A stretch of 64,000 bases of DNA, taken from NCBI RefSeq assembly GCF_032062135.1, contig NC_092868.1, positions 47,835,626 to 47,899,625 on the forward strand, read 5' to 3'. The notes under the pieces are model-generated. The model had not been told where the DNA came from, did no database searches, and saw only the letters and a list, made by a program, of their open reading frames with translations. Source of the stretch: Pyxicephalus adspersus (Eukaryota > Chordata > Amphibia > Anura > Pyxicephalidae). This document shows positions 9,681-19,559 of this stretch, in pieces; position 1 is the stretch's first letter; each line of letters opens with the position of its first letter. Made by a program: the position numbers and the translations under genes.

Positions 9681-9714
9681 ATGGTGCAGGAACCCAATGA
9701 AATTACCTGGAGTT

Positions 9715-10190
9715 TATTATTATTTGTTCATATAGCACCAACATATCATGTAGCACTTCAAGGAGACAATAATCATGTCACTAAGGACAGGTTCGGACCT
9801 GACTATGGGTCCAATGATTCTGCGATGCTCCCCATGGGTAGTGCTTTAGGATCGAGGGATCTCAGGAGGCTCCTCATGGGTGGCACCTTGACATTCGCAC
9901 TTCGACATTCTTCTGGTATCCCTCACTGCTGCCCCCATTCATTCTCTATAGAGGTGCTGCAAGAGAAGATGTAGCGTCCCCCCCGAGGCCATGATTCCCA
10001 GGCATGAGGAAGCAGTAACCGCACCACAACCTCATGACCAGTGTGAACCTAGTCTAAATGTCCATCAGAAGAGCTACAATTTAATGTCTCCGCCATAACC
10101 ATAGCCTACTGTTCCTAACATAGTTCAATGTCAAATTTTTGGGGTGAAGCTAATTATCCTTCCCCAGTATGTTCCCCCCACTCAAACTCC
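9715..10190 (-). mobile_element. SINE-A split by an inserted MITE
   Basis: The tail half is at 9,715-9,785 (TTATTATTATTTGTTCATAT, ATAGCACCAACATATCA, ATCATGTCACTAA). The family order resumes at 10,055 with TGTCCATCAGAAGAGCTACA and AATTTAATGTCTCC, and then degrades. The two halves fit one SINE-A interrupted at its CACTAACTGTCC position. Confidence 0.55.
9787..10054. mobile_element. MITE O, inserted in a SINE-A
   Basis: The ends are ACAGGTTCGGACCTGAC and CAGTGTGAACCTAGT, an imperfect inverted pair (AGGTTCG/CGAACCT-like). A relative at 26,311-26,582 shares both ends and TGAGGAAGCAGTA. The inserted position inside a SINE supports both borders; a short CTAA is repeated on both sides. The superfamily is uncertain, probably hAT-like. 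Confidence 0.5.
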
Positions 10191-10197
10191 ACACAGA

Positions 10198-10407
10198 CTG
10201 CTTTAACAAAGCTCTCCAACACTGGAGAAGATAGACTATCATGGGAGAACCTGCCTGATCCAGCAAACCTGGATTAGATTTCCTAAACACCATCTGGTAG
10301 TAGTTTGCAAATGTATGTTATCCATTCCAGGTTTGTTGGATCACCCAGGTTCTCCCATGATAGTCTATCTTGTCCAGTCTTGGAGGGCTTTAATGAATTA
10401 GGCCCAA
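10198..10407. mobile_element. foldback MITE, family C, variant subtype
   Basis: The same terminal words (CTTTAACAAAGCTCTCCA ... GGGCTTTAATGAATTAGGCCC) are present, but the subterminal block is GATAGACTATCATGGGAGAA instead of GATACACTTTCATCAGTGAA. The half element at 34,331 belongs to the same subtype. Both arms carry the variant block. Confidence 0.75.
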
Positions 10408-11226
10408 TGTGTCCTAGTTGAGATAATCCAAAAACAGTCCAGTCCTGCTACGAGTTGGCCCACGCTGACCACCTTCCGAAAGTTCCAGTTACCTGCCTAA
10501 TAAATTAAAAAATGTATCTATAAAACTTATATATATTCAACATTATTTAATCCCCTGTACAGTACTATTTTGGCTAAAAGCAGGGGGGAACTAGAGACCA
10601 ATCAGGTGATATAAATGAATGTGGTATAACAAGAAAGCTCTGTACTTGCTGCTCCTTTTCTGTCCAATCACAGGCTTGGGGAGGAGAGCTGACCTGGGTA
10701 TGTTTCTTAATGTCAGCAGAGAAAAGGTAGGTCATCAGGCTTGTTTTGTTGTCCAACAGAGCTCTGTAAATGTCAAAACTGGATGGCCAGTTATGTGGGG
10801 CAGCTCTTATATCTCAATGGTGTATTTAGGTTTGTGTCCGGAGTTCACCTCTTGGTACATTTAGCATTAAACATTGCAATGCTTCAACTATTGTTGTTGT
10901 GTATGCTGTAACTAACAATTTTTTCTATTGTGTATGCACCGTAAAAACAAGCACAAAAACAAGCAATAGTACAATTTATAAAAGTGAGAAAGCTTAAATG
11001 TAAATATCACAGCGGATAGCCAATGGGTGCACATTTTACATGTGGGTTGTCCTAGTGGATTGGAAAGGGGCTCGCAGGACTGAGGAGGAACAGAACTGGC
11101 CAATTCAGCTTCATCCTAAATTCTACAGAAATTACATATTTGTGATGAAATAAATGGGGTTAATGGACAAATTCGTTTTATGTTTTTTGGGTCAAAAATA
11201 GGTTAAAAATTACCCAGGTTATAGAC
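10408..11226. other. no supported gene; possible old dispersed repeat near 10,640
   Basis: TGTCCAATCACAGGCTTGGG with GGAGAGCTGACCTG around 10,660-10,700 reminds me of a frog dispersed repeat, but I cannot align it here. The remainder is plain AT-rich sequence. Confidence 0.3.
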
Positions 11227-11864
11227 TATGTTTTTCTAAACCAACTTTTTTTGACTCTTTTAATATGGAGGAACCCTTGTATTAATTTTTAGGTCTTAGG
11301 GAACCCTTTCTATAATTACTATATCCACAGATCACAGTACAGATAATTCCTGAGTTAAGGACATCCGACATATGGACGACTCCTAGATACGAACGGGGCT
11401 TCCCTGCTCCCTCATGTGCAGGACGGAGGCTTGGGGGGGGCAGTGTGCATGACTTGCAGAAGAAACCTTTTGGTAAACACAGCTGAGGTTGTGGGTGATC
11501 TTCAGGACTGAGCTCTTCTGCAGCCTCTTGTAACTCTTTAATGACCAAGACAAACTCTGCAGTTGTTTCTGAATGTCTCGGCACCATAAAGTTTTTTTTT
11601 CTGCATTTATTAAAAAAATGTACCTGTTCCAACTTACATACAAATTCAACTTAAGAACAAACCTACAGTCCCTATCCCGTATGTAACCTGTATATTAGTG
11701 TGGTGGTCAGTAGGAAGAATACCTCTTACACATCTGGTCATTGGGAAGAATGTCAGCCTTACAGCCAAAAAGATTATTGGTATCACCCAAACTGACCTGA
11801 AAGGCACAAATTGTTCATTGCTCCTCCTAGTAACCTTTGGGGGAACCCTGGTTAAGAAAGACTG
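11227..11864 (-). mobile_element. hAT-E element carrying a nested Tc1/mariner-like MITE
   Basis: The left part (11,227-11,339) has the eroded end TTTTTCTAAACCAAC, then GGAGGAACCCTTGTATT and CACAGATCACAGTA. The right part resumes after 11,692 with TTAGTGTGGTGGTCAGTAGG, the GAAGAATG/CCTTACAG modules, and the end GGTTAAGAAAGACTG. Without the insert the order matches the copies at 37,050 and 44,921, where CAGTACATTAGTG or its equivalent is unbroken. Confidence 0.75.
11340..11690. mobile_element. MITE F (Tc1/mariner-like, TA target)
   Basis: The element starts CAGATAATTCCTGAGTTA and ends CGTATGTAACCTG, flanked by TA on both sides, and interrupts a hAT-E copy. It is a shorter relative of the complete element at 15,499-15,962, sharing TGCATGACTTGCAGAAGAAA, CCTTTTGGTAAACACAGCTG, ATAAAGTTTTTTTTTC and AATTCAACTTAAGAAC. 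The ends are more decayed than in the other copy. Confidence 0.8.
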
Positions 11865-12639
11865 GTCTAAATAATAATTCATATGTTTTTGGGAAGAAAA
11901 AATTGATGTTGTGTGTTTGCAGGGGTAATAGAATAACTACACATCTACAGTCACAGCTAGGGAGGAGCTGACATGTAAAAAAGTTTAAACTCTTAAAATT
12001 AAAGTATATTTCTTTCTCTGTGTTATAAAACTATAGAGCACAGAAAAACAAAAAATATTATCCTCCTCCTGCCTGTCACTTGTCAAAATCCTTTTTCTGT
12101 TTTTTTTCCTAATGTAAACTGAGCTGGATAATATGACACTTGCCTTGCGTAGTTCTTAACCCTCAGTGAATATAGTAAAAAAGAATTTATGAAAAGAAAA
12201 GAAAACATAATTTCTGTTTGCATGTAAATGGATGGCTGAAGTCAGCAAAGCTTGACCTCATTCACTAAGTTAATTGAAAAGTGAACTGCCTAAACAGTAA
12301 ATCAGCCCTAGTTAAGAGAATGGCTAGTTAATGATTGGCTGATGAGTCTGTCTGTATATAATACAAGAAACAATGACATTTGGGAATACTCAATTGCTTG
12401 ATGGAACTGATAAAAGCTGAAGGTAGAAGTGCTCTGTATGCAGAAATAGGTGCGTCCAGAGGCATTCCTTGCATGACCGAAATTAGCCAATGTAATCGTG
12501 TAATGTAATATAATATAACATAAAAATGTAATAAAATATGATTTTCAAGGCCAAAAAAAGGAAAAATTACCTGATCATATACTAGGGACTTTCTGAATGC
12601 AAAGCTGGAAAAAGCCATTTTTGCGTCTTTTATATTTAT
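11865..12639. other. mostly unassigned; short MITE R fragment at about 12,226-12,310
   Basis: ATGGCTGAAGTCAGCAAAGC and GACCTCATTCACTAAG match the host element around 32,190-32,462 and give its uninterrupted order. The rest of the interval shows nothing that I recognise. Confidence 0.4.
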
Positions 12640-13080
12640 TTGTGTTTGGTTTACTATTTTTTTCTCCCAGAACAATGTCTTTTTTTCTCTCTGAATGGAG
12701 TCAATGTAGAAAGCTCCTGACTGCTTGTGTTTTATATCATCGTGCTAAGGCAAACAGGAAAACAACACGCTGAACCTTTGCCAACACGGGCACTTAATGC
12801 TGTAAATGACACCATTTTTCTTCTATTTGGTTTTGGAATGAATTCCGAGGCTGTACAATACGAGCGGGCTATGTAGTAATAATATGCGGATTTCTTGCTG
12901 ATTTTCCATGCTGTTAAAAGTATTTGTTGCTGACGAGAACCTTTTCTGCACCTATAACAGGCGATTGGTGTCTTGTTAAATAAGAGATTCCCAATGCTTG
13001 GCGGCATTTCATGCCGAGTGAATATGAGTGTTTACTGCGTGGTAATGCTATGTCTCTCCTAAAAGTTACTGAATGGTTAT
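12640..13080. other. repeat-poor island, candidate conserved non-coding element
   Basis: High-complexity sequence free of listed repeats, including GGGCACTTAATGCTGTAAAT, TTTGGAATGAATTCCGAG, TTGTTAAATAAGAG and GGCGGCATTTCATGCCG. No frame has gene-like motifs; a minus-strand 91-codon frame is noted but not supported. Confidence 0.25.
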
Positions 13081-13851
13081 AATATTCTCTGAAATAATTC
13101 AGAAAAATGTCTTAAACCCATCCAGGGCCAAACTTCAGGACCTGTGATTACTGCAGAACACTAACAAGAAGAAGCATGGGCCATAGCACTGTGCATACCT
13201 GCCAACTAGGGCAAAAAGCTCACCCACACCAACGAGTCTAACTTCCCCTTAACCAGTCTTTTATAGATGAATAAAATATAAATTTGTGGGCAAACTAAAC
13301 AATTTTTCACTACCAAATGTATATTAATATATATTTAATAATCTTAAAAGTCCTTTCGGGTGTATTTCAAGGGTATTATCTTATCTACAAATCCAAATGT
13401 TCCTCAACACTAGCCGAATGTTCTTTGTAATTGAGCAAATGTTCTTTGAAGTTGAAGGCTCTTGGGGTATAGATGAAGAACACGGACTCCTATAAGTGGA
13501 TGAATTACCTCCCATTAACTTAAATAGATTTGCTGAATTTTAATGAATGTTTTGCCAACATTCAAAAATGTCAACAACAACAGGATGTTCAGCCAATTTC
13601 AAAAAACGTTTGCTAAACTTCTCACAAACCAAACATGGGAGCATTTGCCCATCTCTAAAATTCCCATTATTCAATACACCGTTCCAAGCAATCTATGGGA
13701 CATACAGGGGCTGTTTGACAAGTAGTGAGTCTGGCATATAAATAATAAAAATATTTTAGTAAAAACTCTGTAAATTATTAAAATATAAAGCCTTAGATGA
13801 AATTGGCAAAAAAGTACAAATATATCTATTATATTTATATTTTTTAAAACT
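13081..13851. other. unassigned sequence; possible mariner 5' flank from about 13,700
   Basis: From TACAGGGGCTGTTTGACAAG (13,699 onward) the sequence could be the start of the mariner copy whose transposase end follows, since mariner ends insert at TA. This is inference; the body between 13,740 and 13,850 is AT-rich and non-coding. Confidence 0.3.
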
Positions 13852-14171
13852 AAGTTGACAAAAGGCGTTTTGTTTCATCAGGACAATGTGCCAGCACACA
13901 AGTCAGCTGTTGCAATGGCCACAATTCATGAATGCGGCTTTGAATTGTTAGAACACCCACCATATTCACCAAATATGGCCCCATCAGACTATTATCTGAT
14001 GGGGCCATATTATCCCTAAAAGGGAAGAGATTTGACGTTGATGATGATGTCATCAAGGCTGTGGAGGACTTCCTTGAGGGCCAAGATGTTGAGTTCTATA
14101 AAAAGGGTATAAAGGCCTTAAAAGAAAAGTCTGAAAGGTTCATTCTGCCTCATGGAGATTATATTGATTGA
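13852..14171 (+). pseudogene. mariner transposase, C-terminal part, broken
   Basis: From 13,852 the frame reads KLTKG, then VLFHQDN and VPAHKSA, then ECGFELLEHPPYSP and APSDYY. These are the last two acidic positions of the mariner D,D34D catalytic triad and their surroundings. The frame then breaks at an exact inverted repeat (13,972-14,011). It resumes in another frame at 14,016 with LKGKRFDVDDDV, AVEDFLEGQDVEFYKKGI and ends at TGA 14,169-14,171. The first catalytic aspartate and the DNA-binding domain are absent. The usual YLFPKLKKHL-like stretch is the part lost at the hairpin. The intact enzyme cuts and joins element ends at TA targets; this copy cannot act. The subfamily looks irritans/Hsmar-like. 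Confidence 0.85.
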
Positions 14172-14200
14172 TTGATTATATTGATTGATTATATTTTCCC
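14160..14200. repeat. (GATT)n tract
   Basis: Short TTATATTGATTGATTGATTA tract directly after the mariner frame, with a second GATTGATT run. Confidence 0.7.
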
Positions 14201-14371
14201 CCTTCATGTCTGGATATTATCCCAATCTTCACTCACAAAACTCTTGTATCTTCCATCCTGATCACCTCCTCACACTTTCCTATTCTTCATATATGGTTCA
14301 CCACTTTTGAACTTCGTTCTGCAACATTGGTCATGATTTATACCCAAAGCACACCCTGAAACTGCCTCACT

Positions 14372-14410
14372 TCAAAGCATACAATTATTTATAATAATTG
14401 TATGCTTTGA
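14372..14410. repeat. perfect 18-bp hairpin with a 3-base loop
   Basis: TCAAAGCATACAATTATT (14,372-14,389), TAT, then the exact reverse complement (14,393-14,410). It lies just before the head of a SINE-A. Confidence 0.9.
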
Positions 14411-14420
14411 CATGCATGTA

Positions 14421-14745
14421 GATGTAGATGGTGGCTCATGGGTTAGCACTCCAGCCTTTCAAGCACTAGGTCCCAGGTTCGGATCCCAGCCAGGACATTA
14501 TCTGCATGGAGTTTGCAGGTTCTCCCCATTCCTGCATGTGTTTCCTCTGGCTACTCCAGTTTCCTCCCAAAAACATACAGTTAGGTTAATTGGCTTCCCC
14601 CTAAATTGACCTTAGACTACAATAATGACATATGACTATAGTAGGGACATTAGATTGTGAGCCCCTCTGAAGGACTGTTATGGACATGTACAGCGCTGTG
14701 TAATGTGATGGCGCTATATAAATACTGTGTAATAATATTATTGTA
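14421..14745 (+). mobile_element. SINE-A, full length
   Basis: The head has GGTGGCTCATGGGTTAGCAC (A-box-like) and GGTTCGGATCCCAGCC (B-box-like, near 14,476). Then come CTGCATGGAGTTTGCAGG, ACAGTTAGGTTAATTGGC, GACATTAGATTGTGAGCCCC, CTGTGTAATGTGATGGCGC and an AAT-type tail. It is the best copy for seeing the tRNA-like head on the plus strand. Confidence 0.85.
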
Positions 14746-14924
14746 ATACCAACTGCCCAAGAATCTGCTCCAGATTTCTCTCCTTGTGTAGTGTTTCCAC
14801 CCATCTCTCCTCTAGAACGTACATTTGACAGAGCAGGACCCTCCTCCTAATTGGTTCTATTGTAACATTATTGTATGGTCTTATTTTTATACTTTACATT
14901 ATTTATGCATGTATTTAATTATGA

Positions 14925-15120
14925 GATCAGGAAGGATTTCATTTTCTGCTGTTGGAGAAAATTGAACCAAGGTTTCCTGTGCCTTCCTCTTGATCAACTG
15001 TGTGTATGGGGTTGTCCTGGGTATGTCGGTTTCTAGTATGTTCATTTCCTTATTAGTTGAACTTGGTGGGCTTATGTTGTTTTTGTAGCCTGATTAACTT
15101 TAATATCATTGGATGTTCCC
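14925..15120 (+). mobile_element. CR1/L2-like LINE 3' UTR fragment
   Basis: Contains GATCAGGAAGGATTTCATTT, TTGGAGAAAATTGAACCAAGG, CCTTCCTCTTGATCAACTGTG and AGTTGAACTTGGTGGGCTTA in the same order as 340-535. It is 5'-truncated with no coding part. Confidence 0.7.
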
Positions 15121-15498
15121 AATATTAAGGGATGAACCGGTAATGTATTGTTCCATACTGTTGTCTGTATAGCACTTTGTACAGCACTGATGTGCTTTTT
15201 AAATAAAAAAGATCACAATAAAACATTCACAAATGTTGCCTAATTTGCACACAACATACACACATAAGCTCATCTGTTGAACAAATCACTACGGCAAGTG
15301 GTTAAAAAAATAGAGAGGTCTCTCTATAAAGATAGTTTCACCCAAAAGCTGCATTTTTTCATATTGAAATTAATGTATCAATCATGAGAAAAAAATATTT
15401 ATATTGAATCCAATGAAAAAGAAATGTGTTATTTGGGTAGCTTGAGTTAAAACATTTGTAAACAGTTCCCTAAATGTGTAATACTAAAACAAAAACTA
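15121..15498. other. no recognised feature
   Basis: AT-rich, with AAATAAAAAAG near 15,203 possibly belonging to the retroelement end before it. Confidence 0.35.
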
Positions 15499-15962
15499 CA
15501 GGTAGTCCCCGGGTTAAAGACATCTCACATACGGATGCCTCCTAGATACGAATGGGCTTCCCTGCTGGTTAGTGTGCAGAATGGAGGCTTGAAGGAGAAG
15601 GGGGCGGTTTGCATGACTTGCAGAAGAAATCTTTTGGTAAACACAGCTGAGGTAGTGGGTGATCTTAAGGAATGAGCTCTTTCTGCAGACTCTTGTAACT
15701 CTGCAATTGTTTCCTTTTGCATTTCAAAGCACAGCTTGCTCCAGAAGTTAATGAATGTCTAGGCTCAATAAAGTTTTTTTTTCCTTTGTTTGTGATTAGT
15801 GACTGATTAGTAACTGACACCATGCTGTCTAATATTATATTGGGACACACATCTGTCCTAATTGCATTTATTAAAATATTGTACCTGTTCTGACTTACAT
15901 ACAAATTCAACTTAAGAACCAACCCACAGTCCCTATCTCGTATGTAACCCGGGGACTTCCTG
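15499..15962. mobile_element. MITE F, complete, TA target duplication
   Basis: The ends CAGGTAGTCCCCGGGTTA and TAACCCGGGGACTTCCTG form a clear terminal inverted repeat. TA lies at 15,497-15,498 and 15,963-15,964, which fits the Tc1/mariner (Tigger/pogo-like) superfamily. The 464-bp interior is non-coding. It includes a middle segment (about 15,715-15,850) that the nested copy at 11,340 partly lacks. Confidence 0.85.
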
Positions 15963-16138
15963 TATATGTTTAATATGGAGGTAACTCAAAATGCAAAAAG
16001 TTACCAGGAGGTAGAGTTTTTGGGCAGGAGAGACATGCAAAGTCTTTGTCCTGGCTGTTGGTGGCATTCTTTTTCTCTGTGTACACTGCATAGCACACGA
16101 GCCTGGTGGTGCCAGAAAAAGACCTGGATATGCCAGAG

Positions 16139-16372
16139 ACATTGGGCCTGATTTATTAAAGCTCTCCAAGGCAGGAGAGGATACACTTTCATCAGTGACA
16201 CTGGGTGATCCAGCAAACCTGGAATAGATCTGGACCAGGATTCAAAACATTTGCTAACAAATTGCAAAGGACTTTAAAGAAATCCATTCCAGGTTTGCTG
16301 GTTCACCCAGCTTCACTGATAAGAGTGTATCCTCTCCAGGATTGGAGAACTTTAATTGATCAGGCCCAATGT
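16139..16372. mobile_element. foldback MITE, family C, best-preserved copy
   Basis: The ends ACATTGGGCCTGATTTATTA and GATCAGGCCCAATGT show that the terminal inverted repeat includes ACATTGGGCCTGAT. The arms carry GCTCTCCAAGGCAGGAGAGG, ACACTTTCATCAGTGACACTGG and GATCCAGCAAACCTGGAAT. Arms of about 100 bases flank a short centre, AACATTTGCTAACAAATTG. Confidence 0.8.
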
Positions 16373-17717
16373 AACAAGTGCAAGAGTTCTATCATCAGTG
16401 GCCACCCAATTCCTGAAGAGGATGACGATGGACCTGGAATAGTCGGCAGTGAATATGGCAGTTTTGGGGGGTGCAGTGTTCACAAGATCCTTGACCCCAT
16501 TGGCACAGGGCACTGAGAAAAGGGTAAATATGTGCCATAATCATAAAGTATGCCATGCCTATTATGGCAAAACTCACCCACATCAAGTTCCGCTTTAGAT
16601 ATAAAACACATCTAAATCATCAGCTTCAACATTTCTAAATGCAAAAAAAAAAAGAATAATGAAATGACCTGAACCATTACTATACATTTGAGAAATAAAT
16701 TGCTGTTAAAGTTTTCAGCATAAGTGAAATATTCTAGCGCATGCATTGGATGTTCTTGTTTCGAAGCTATAAAGTTAAATCATTAGGGCCGTCTCCCAGG
16801 TTTGCAGCAAAATATAAAATTTATTTCAGCCATGTACATCTCTCAACTACAAAACGTCTGATGGTATTTTGTGTTCATGCATTAATAAATCAATGGAACA
16901 AAGCGCTTGAAAACTGTTTACCAATTTACTCTCTGGTACATCCTCCAGGCTTAATTTTGTTATCCAGGTATATCTAGAGATGATCCCCTTTCCTTGGTAC
17001 GCCATTTCCAGCGTGATTGCATAGCCAGCAGAAGGCAGTGTTTGCTTGCAGATATTTTCTCACCAATGTATCACGCAGCATTATTTGAAAACATTATCTG
17101 TAAAAAAAAAGAGAAAACAGATACAGAGGGACGGCACAAGCAAACCATATGGGGTGTACAGTGAAAATTAGAAATTGCAATGCACGTAGATCTGACAGCA
17201 TTCTTCAAAATACAAGGGCGATAGCTGAGTAATGCAAAACGTACTTTGAAACTGGAATACGTTCTGCAGTCACACAGGGTGAAATTAATTGAAACCTAAT
17301 TAGATTTTTATTCTCATCAATTAACTGTTTGTGCAGTCAGAAGCTGCAAGGTTCATCCTTCCCATTTTAAAGAAAATGGGTCATTTAATTGAAAAAAATG
17401 TCTTCTGCAACAGAAGATCTTTTTGATGGGCTGTGTGTCCTACCAACCCTCTGTTCCAGCACTGAAGACTCCATTAGTACCTTTGGCATTTAAATCTTCT
17501 TGAAGGCTCCGGTACCTTTGCCCCCCCCTCTTCACTAGATGGTTTAATCCTCCAACCTCTACAACAATACCTGCACATATCCTATAGTAAAGTATAGGCT
17601 GAAGGATTGTACCATAATGGGTGGCAGGGGTGTAAGATATTCAACACTTTGAGAGTTGTCACAGATGGAAGCAGCAGGCTATAATGGAAAGAAGGTTGGG
17701 GACACTGGCCACTGGAG
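16373..17717. other. repeat-poor interval; weak candidate regulatory island at 17,230-17,420
   Basis: No gene or repeat call. 17,280-17,400 has AATTAATTGAAACCTAATTAG, ATCAATTAACTG and TCATTTAATTG, i.e. clustered TAATTA-type homeodomain cores. A C-rich run, CCCCCCC, is near 17,521. Confidence 0.25.
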
Positions 17718-17970
17718 TTAATAATATTATTATTACACGGTATTTATGTAGCGCCGACATATATTACGCAGCACTTTACAAAGTCCATAGTCATGCCATT
17801 AGCTGTCTCTGAAAGGGGCCCACAATCTATGATCTATAATGCCTATAAAACCTATAATGTCCCTACCATAGTCATTTTTTTACAGGAAGCCAAATAACCC
17901 AACTGCATGTTTTTGGAATGTGGGAGGAAACCCATGCACACACGGGGAGAACCTGCAAACTCCATGCAGA
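17718..17970 (-). mobile_element. SINE-A, 5'-truncated
   Basis: AATATTATTATTACACGG, GTAGCGCCGACATATATTAC, GGGCCCACAATCTATGAT and CTGCAAACTCCATGCAGAAT are in SINE-A order. The tRNA-like head is missing. An internal block CTATAATGCCTATAAAACC duplicates the neighbouring CTATAATGTCC. Confidence 0.75.
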
Positions 17971-18589
17971 ATTAGAGTTAGTACAAAAGCTCTTTTCTTG
18001 TGACGTACTGCTGGTGAAATAGAAAATCATTGTAAAAAGACTGTTTTAAAGAAACTTACTCTGCCTAACCTTGGCTTTATATACATCTTGGATATTCTGG
18101 GGGATGAATGTGTAAAATATTCACTTGCCAATTCGGTCAAGATTTGTCAATTTTTTTTATTTGGATACACCTATAGTGTTACCCTATAGTGTTACCCGTG
18201 AACTGGGTTCTTTTGATAACTGACCGCTAGTTTGTAGAATGAGCCAATTTGCATTGAAGAAGGCACGCCATGGGGATTTGAATGGCCATGAATGGAAAAA
18301 TGGACAAATTGATGGGCGTAGAATTTTTAAATAAAGTCTTAAAGCTTGGATCTTCCCGCCATATTGCCTGACTCACCTTTCTGTGTTCTGGTCCCTCTTG
18401 TTGCATTCGCCATAATAAAAAGCAAATACAAATCTAGGCCACATCAGCTATGCAGGCTTGGGAACTCCCAAAGTTCCTGAAAAATATATAAAAATGTCTG
18501 TGACTGGGCAATGAATGAAGAAGATGCACATTGGTAAGCTTACCTTTTAGCACATGAGCACTGCAGCACAACTGATTGGCTCCTTGTAA
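17971..18589. other. no recognised feature
   Basis: Contains a small direct duplication (CTATAGTGTTACC twice near 18,171-18,197). Otherwise plain. Confidence 0.4.
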
Positions 18590-18856
18590 GGCTATATACA
18601 CATGTGCAATTTTTATAGATGGAAACGATCATTTATGAGAGCAACAGATGACGAAGGAGCACTGTACACCAGCACTCATTCTGTTCAATGGAGAGAGGGG
18701 AGGAAGAGTGATCAGCACCCTGCTTGCTCTTCTCCCATGGCTTGTATAGCGATTGTTCCCCATCGTCGTACATGGATCTGTCCTGACATCAGTCGACCGC
18801 TGCTCACATGTCAGATTCTCGCCCAAGATGAGCACAACCGATGTATGCACATATCC
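18590..18856 (-). mobile_element. GTACACACG MITE (family K), inverted copy
   Basis: Bounded by AAGGCTATATACACATGTG and ATGTATGCACATATCCT. The interior TCAATGGAGAGAGGGGAGGA and GATCAGCACCCTGCTTGCTC is the reverse complement of the GCAGGGTGC...CCTCTCCATAGAGC block in the next two copies. Confidence 0.55.
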
Positions 18857-19122
18857 TAAGGCTACGTACACACGACAGATGATTCTCATCTGAATATGGT
18901 TTCAGGGCTGGTATCGGATGAGAATCTGACGTGTGTACAGTGGCTGTCCAATGTCATTCATGGATCGTCCTGGCAGATGTATGAATGACGAGTAATGAAC
19001 GACCACAATGCAAGTAAAGAGGAGAGAGCACAGCAGGGTGCCGCTTGCTCATTCTCCTCCTTTCCTCTCCATAGAGCCGAACGCTTGCTCATTCTCCTAC
19101 TTTCCTCTCCATAGAGCCGATC
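18857..19122 (+). mobile_element. GTACACACG MITE (family K), tandem copy 1
   Basis: Starts TAAGGCTACGTACACACG and holds an internal hairpin GATTCTCATCTGAATATGG ... GGATGAGAATCTGACGTG. It ends with CCTCTCCATAGAGCCGA, which itself occurs twice about 38 bases apart. Confidence 0.65.
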
Positions 19123-19420
19123 CTAGGGCTATGTACACACGTCAGATGATTCTCATCTGAATATGGCTGTAGGGCTGGTATCGGATGAGAATCTGACGTG
19201 TGTACAGTGGCTGTCCAATGTCGCTCATGGATCATCCTGGAGGATGTACAAATGACGAGTGATGAACGACCACAATGTAAGTAAAGAGGAGAGTGCACAG
19301 CAGGGTGCTGCTTGCTCATTCTCCTCCTTTCCTCTCCATAGAGCAGAACGGCACTGTATGTACAGGACTCATTCGTGCATCTTTCAGTCTTTTGTCATTG
19401 GAAAGGATCGTGAAGGATCC
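19123..19420 (+). mobile_element. GTACACACG MITE (family K), tandem copy 2
   Basis: Begins CTAGGGCTATGTACACACG, 267 bases after the previous copy starts, and runs in parallel with it through CATAGAGCAGAACGG. The head-to-tail order with high similarity indicates a local tandem duplication. Confidence 0.65.
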
Positions 19421-19559
19421 TCCTCCCAATCTAAGCTTTGCTCTTCATGGACTGCAATATCATCAGATGTAGCTACTTACATTGCTTGCATTTAAATAAA
19501 AAATAAAGAGCCGCATTAATTTCCATCTTTTACATCCTCCTAATGTTCAGGTCTAACAC
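19421..19559. other. no recognised feature
   Basis: Short spacer after the family K cluster. Confidence 0.3.
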
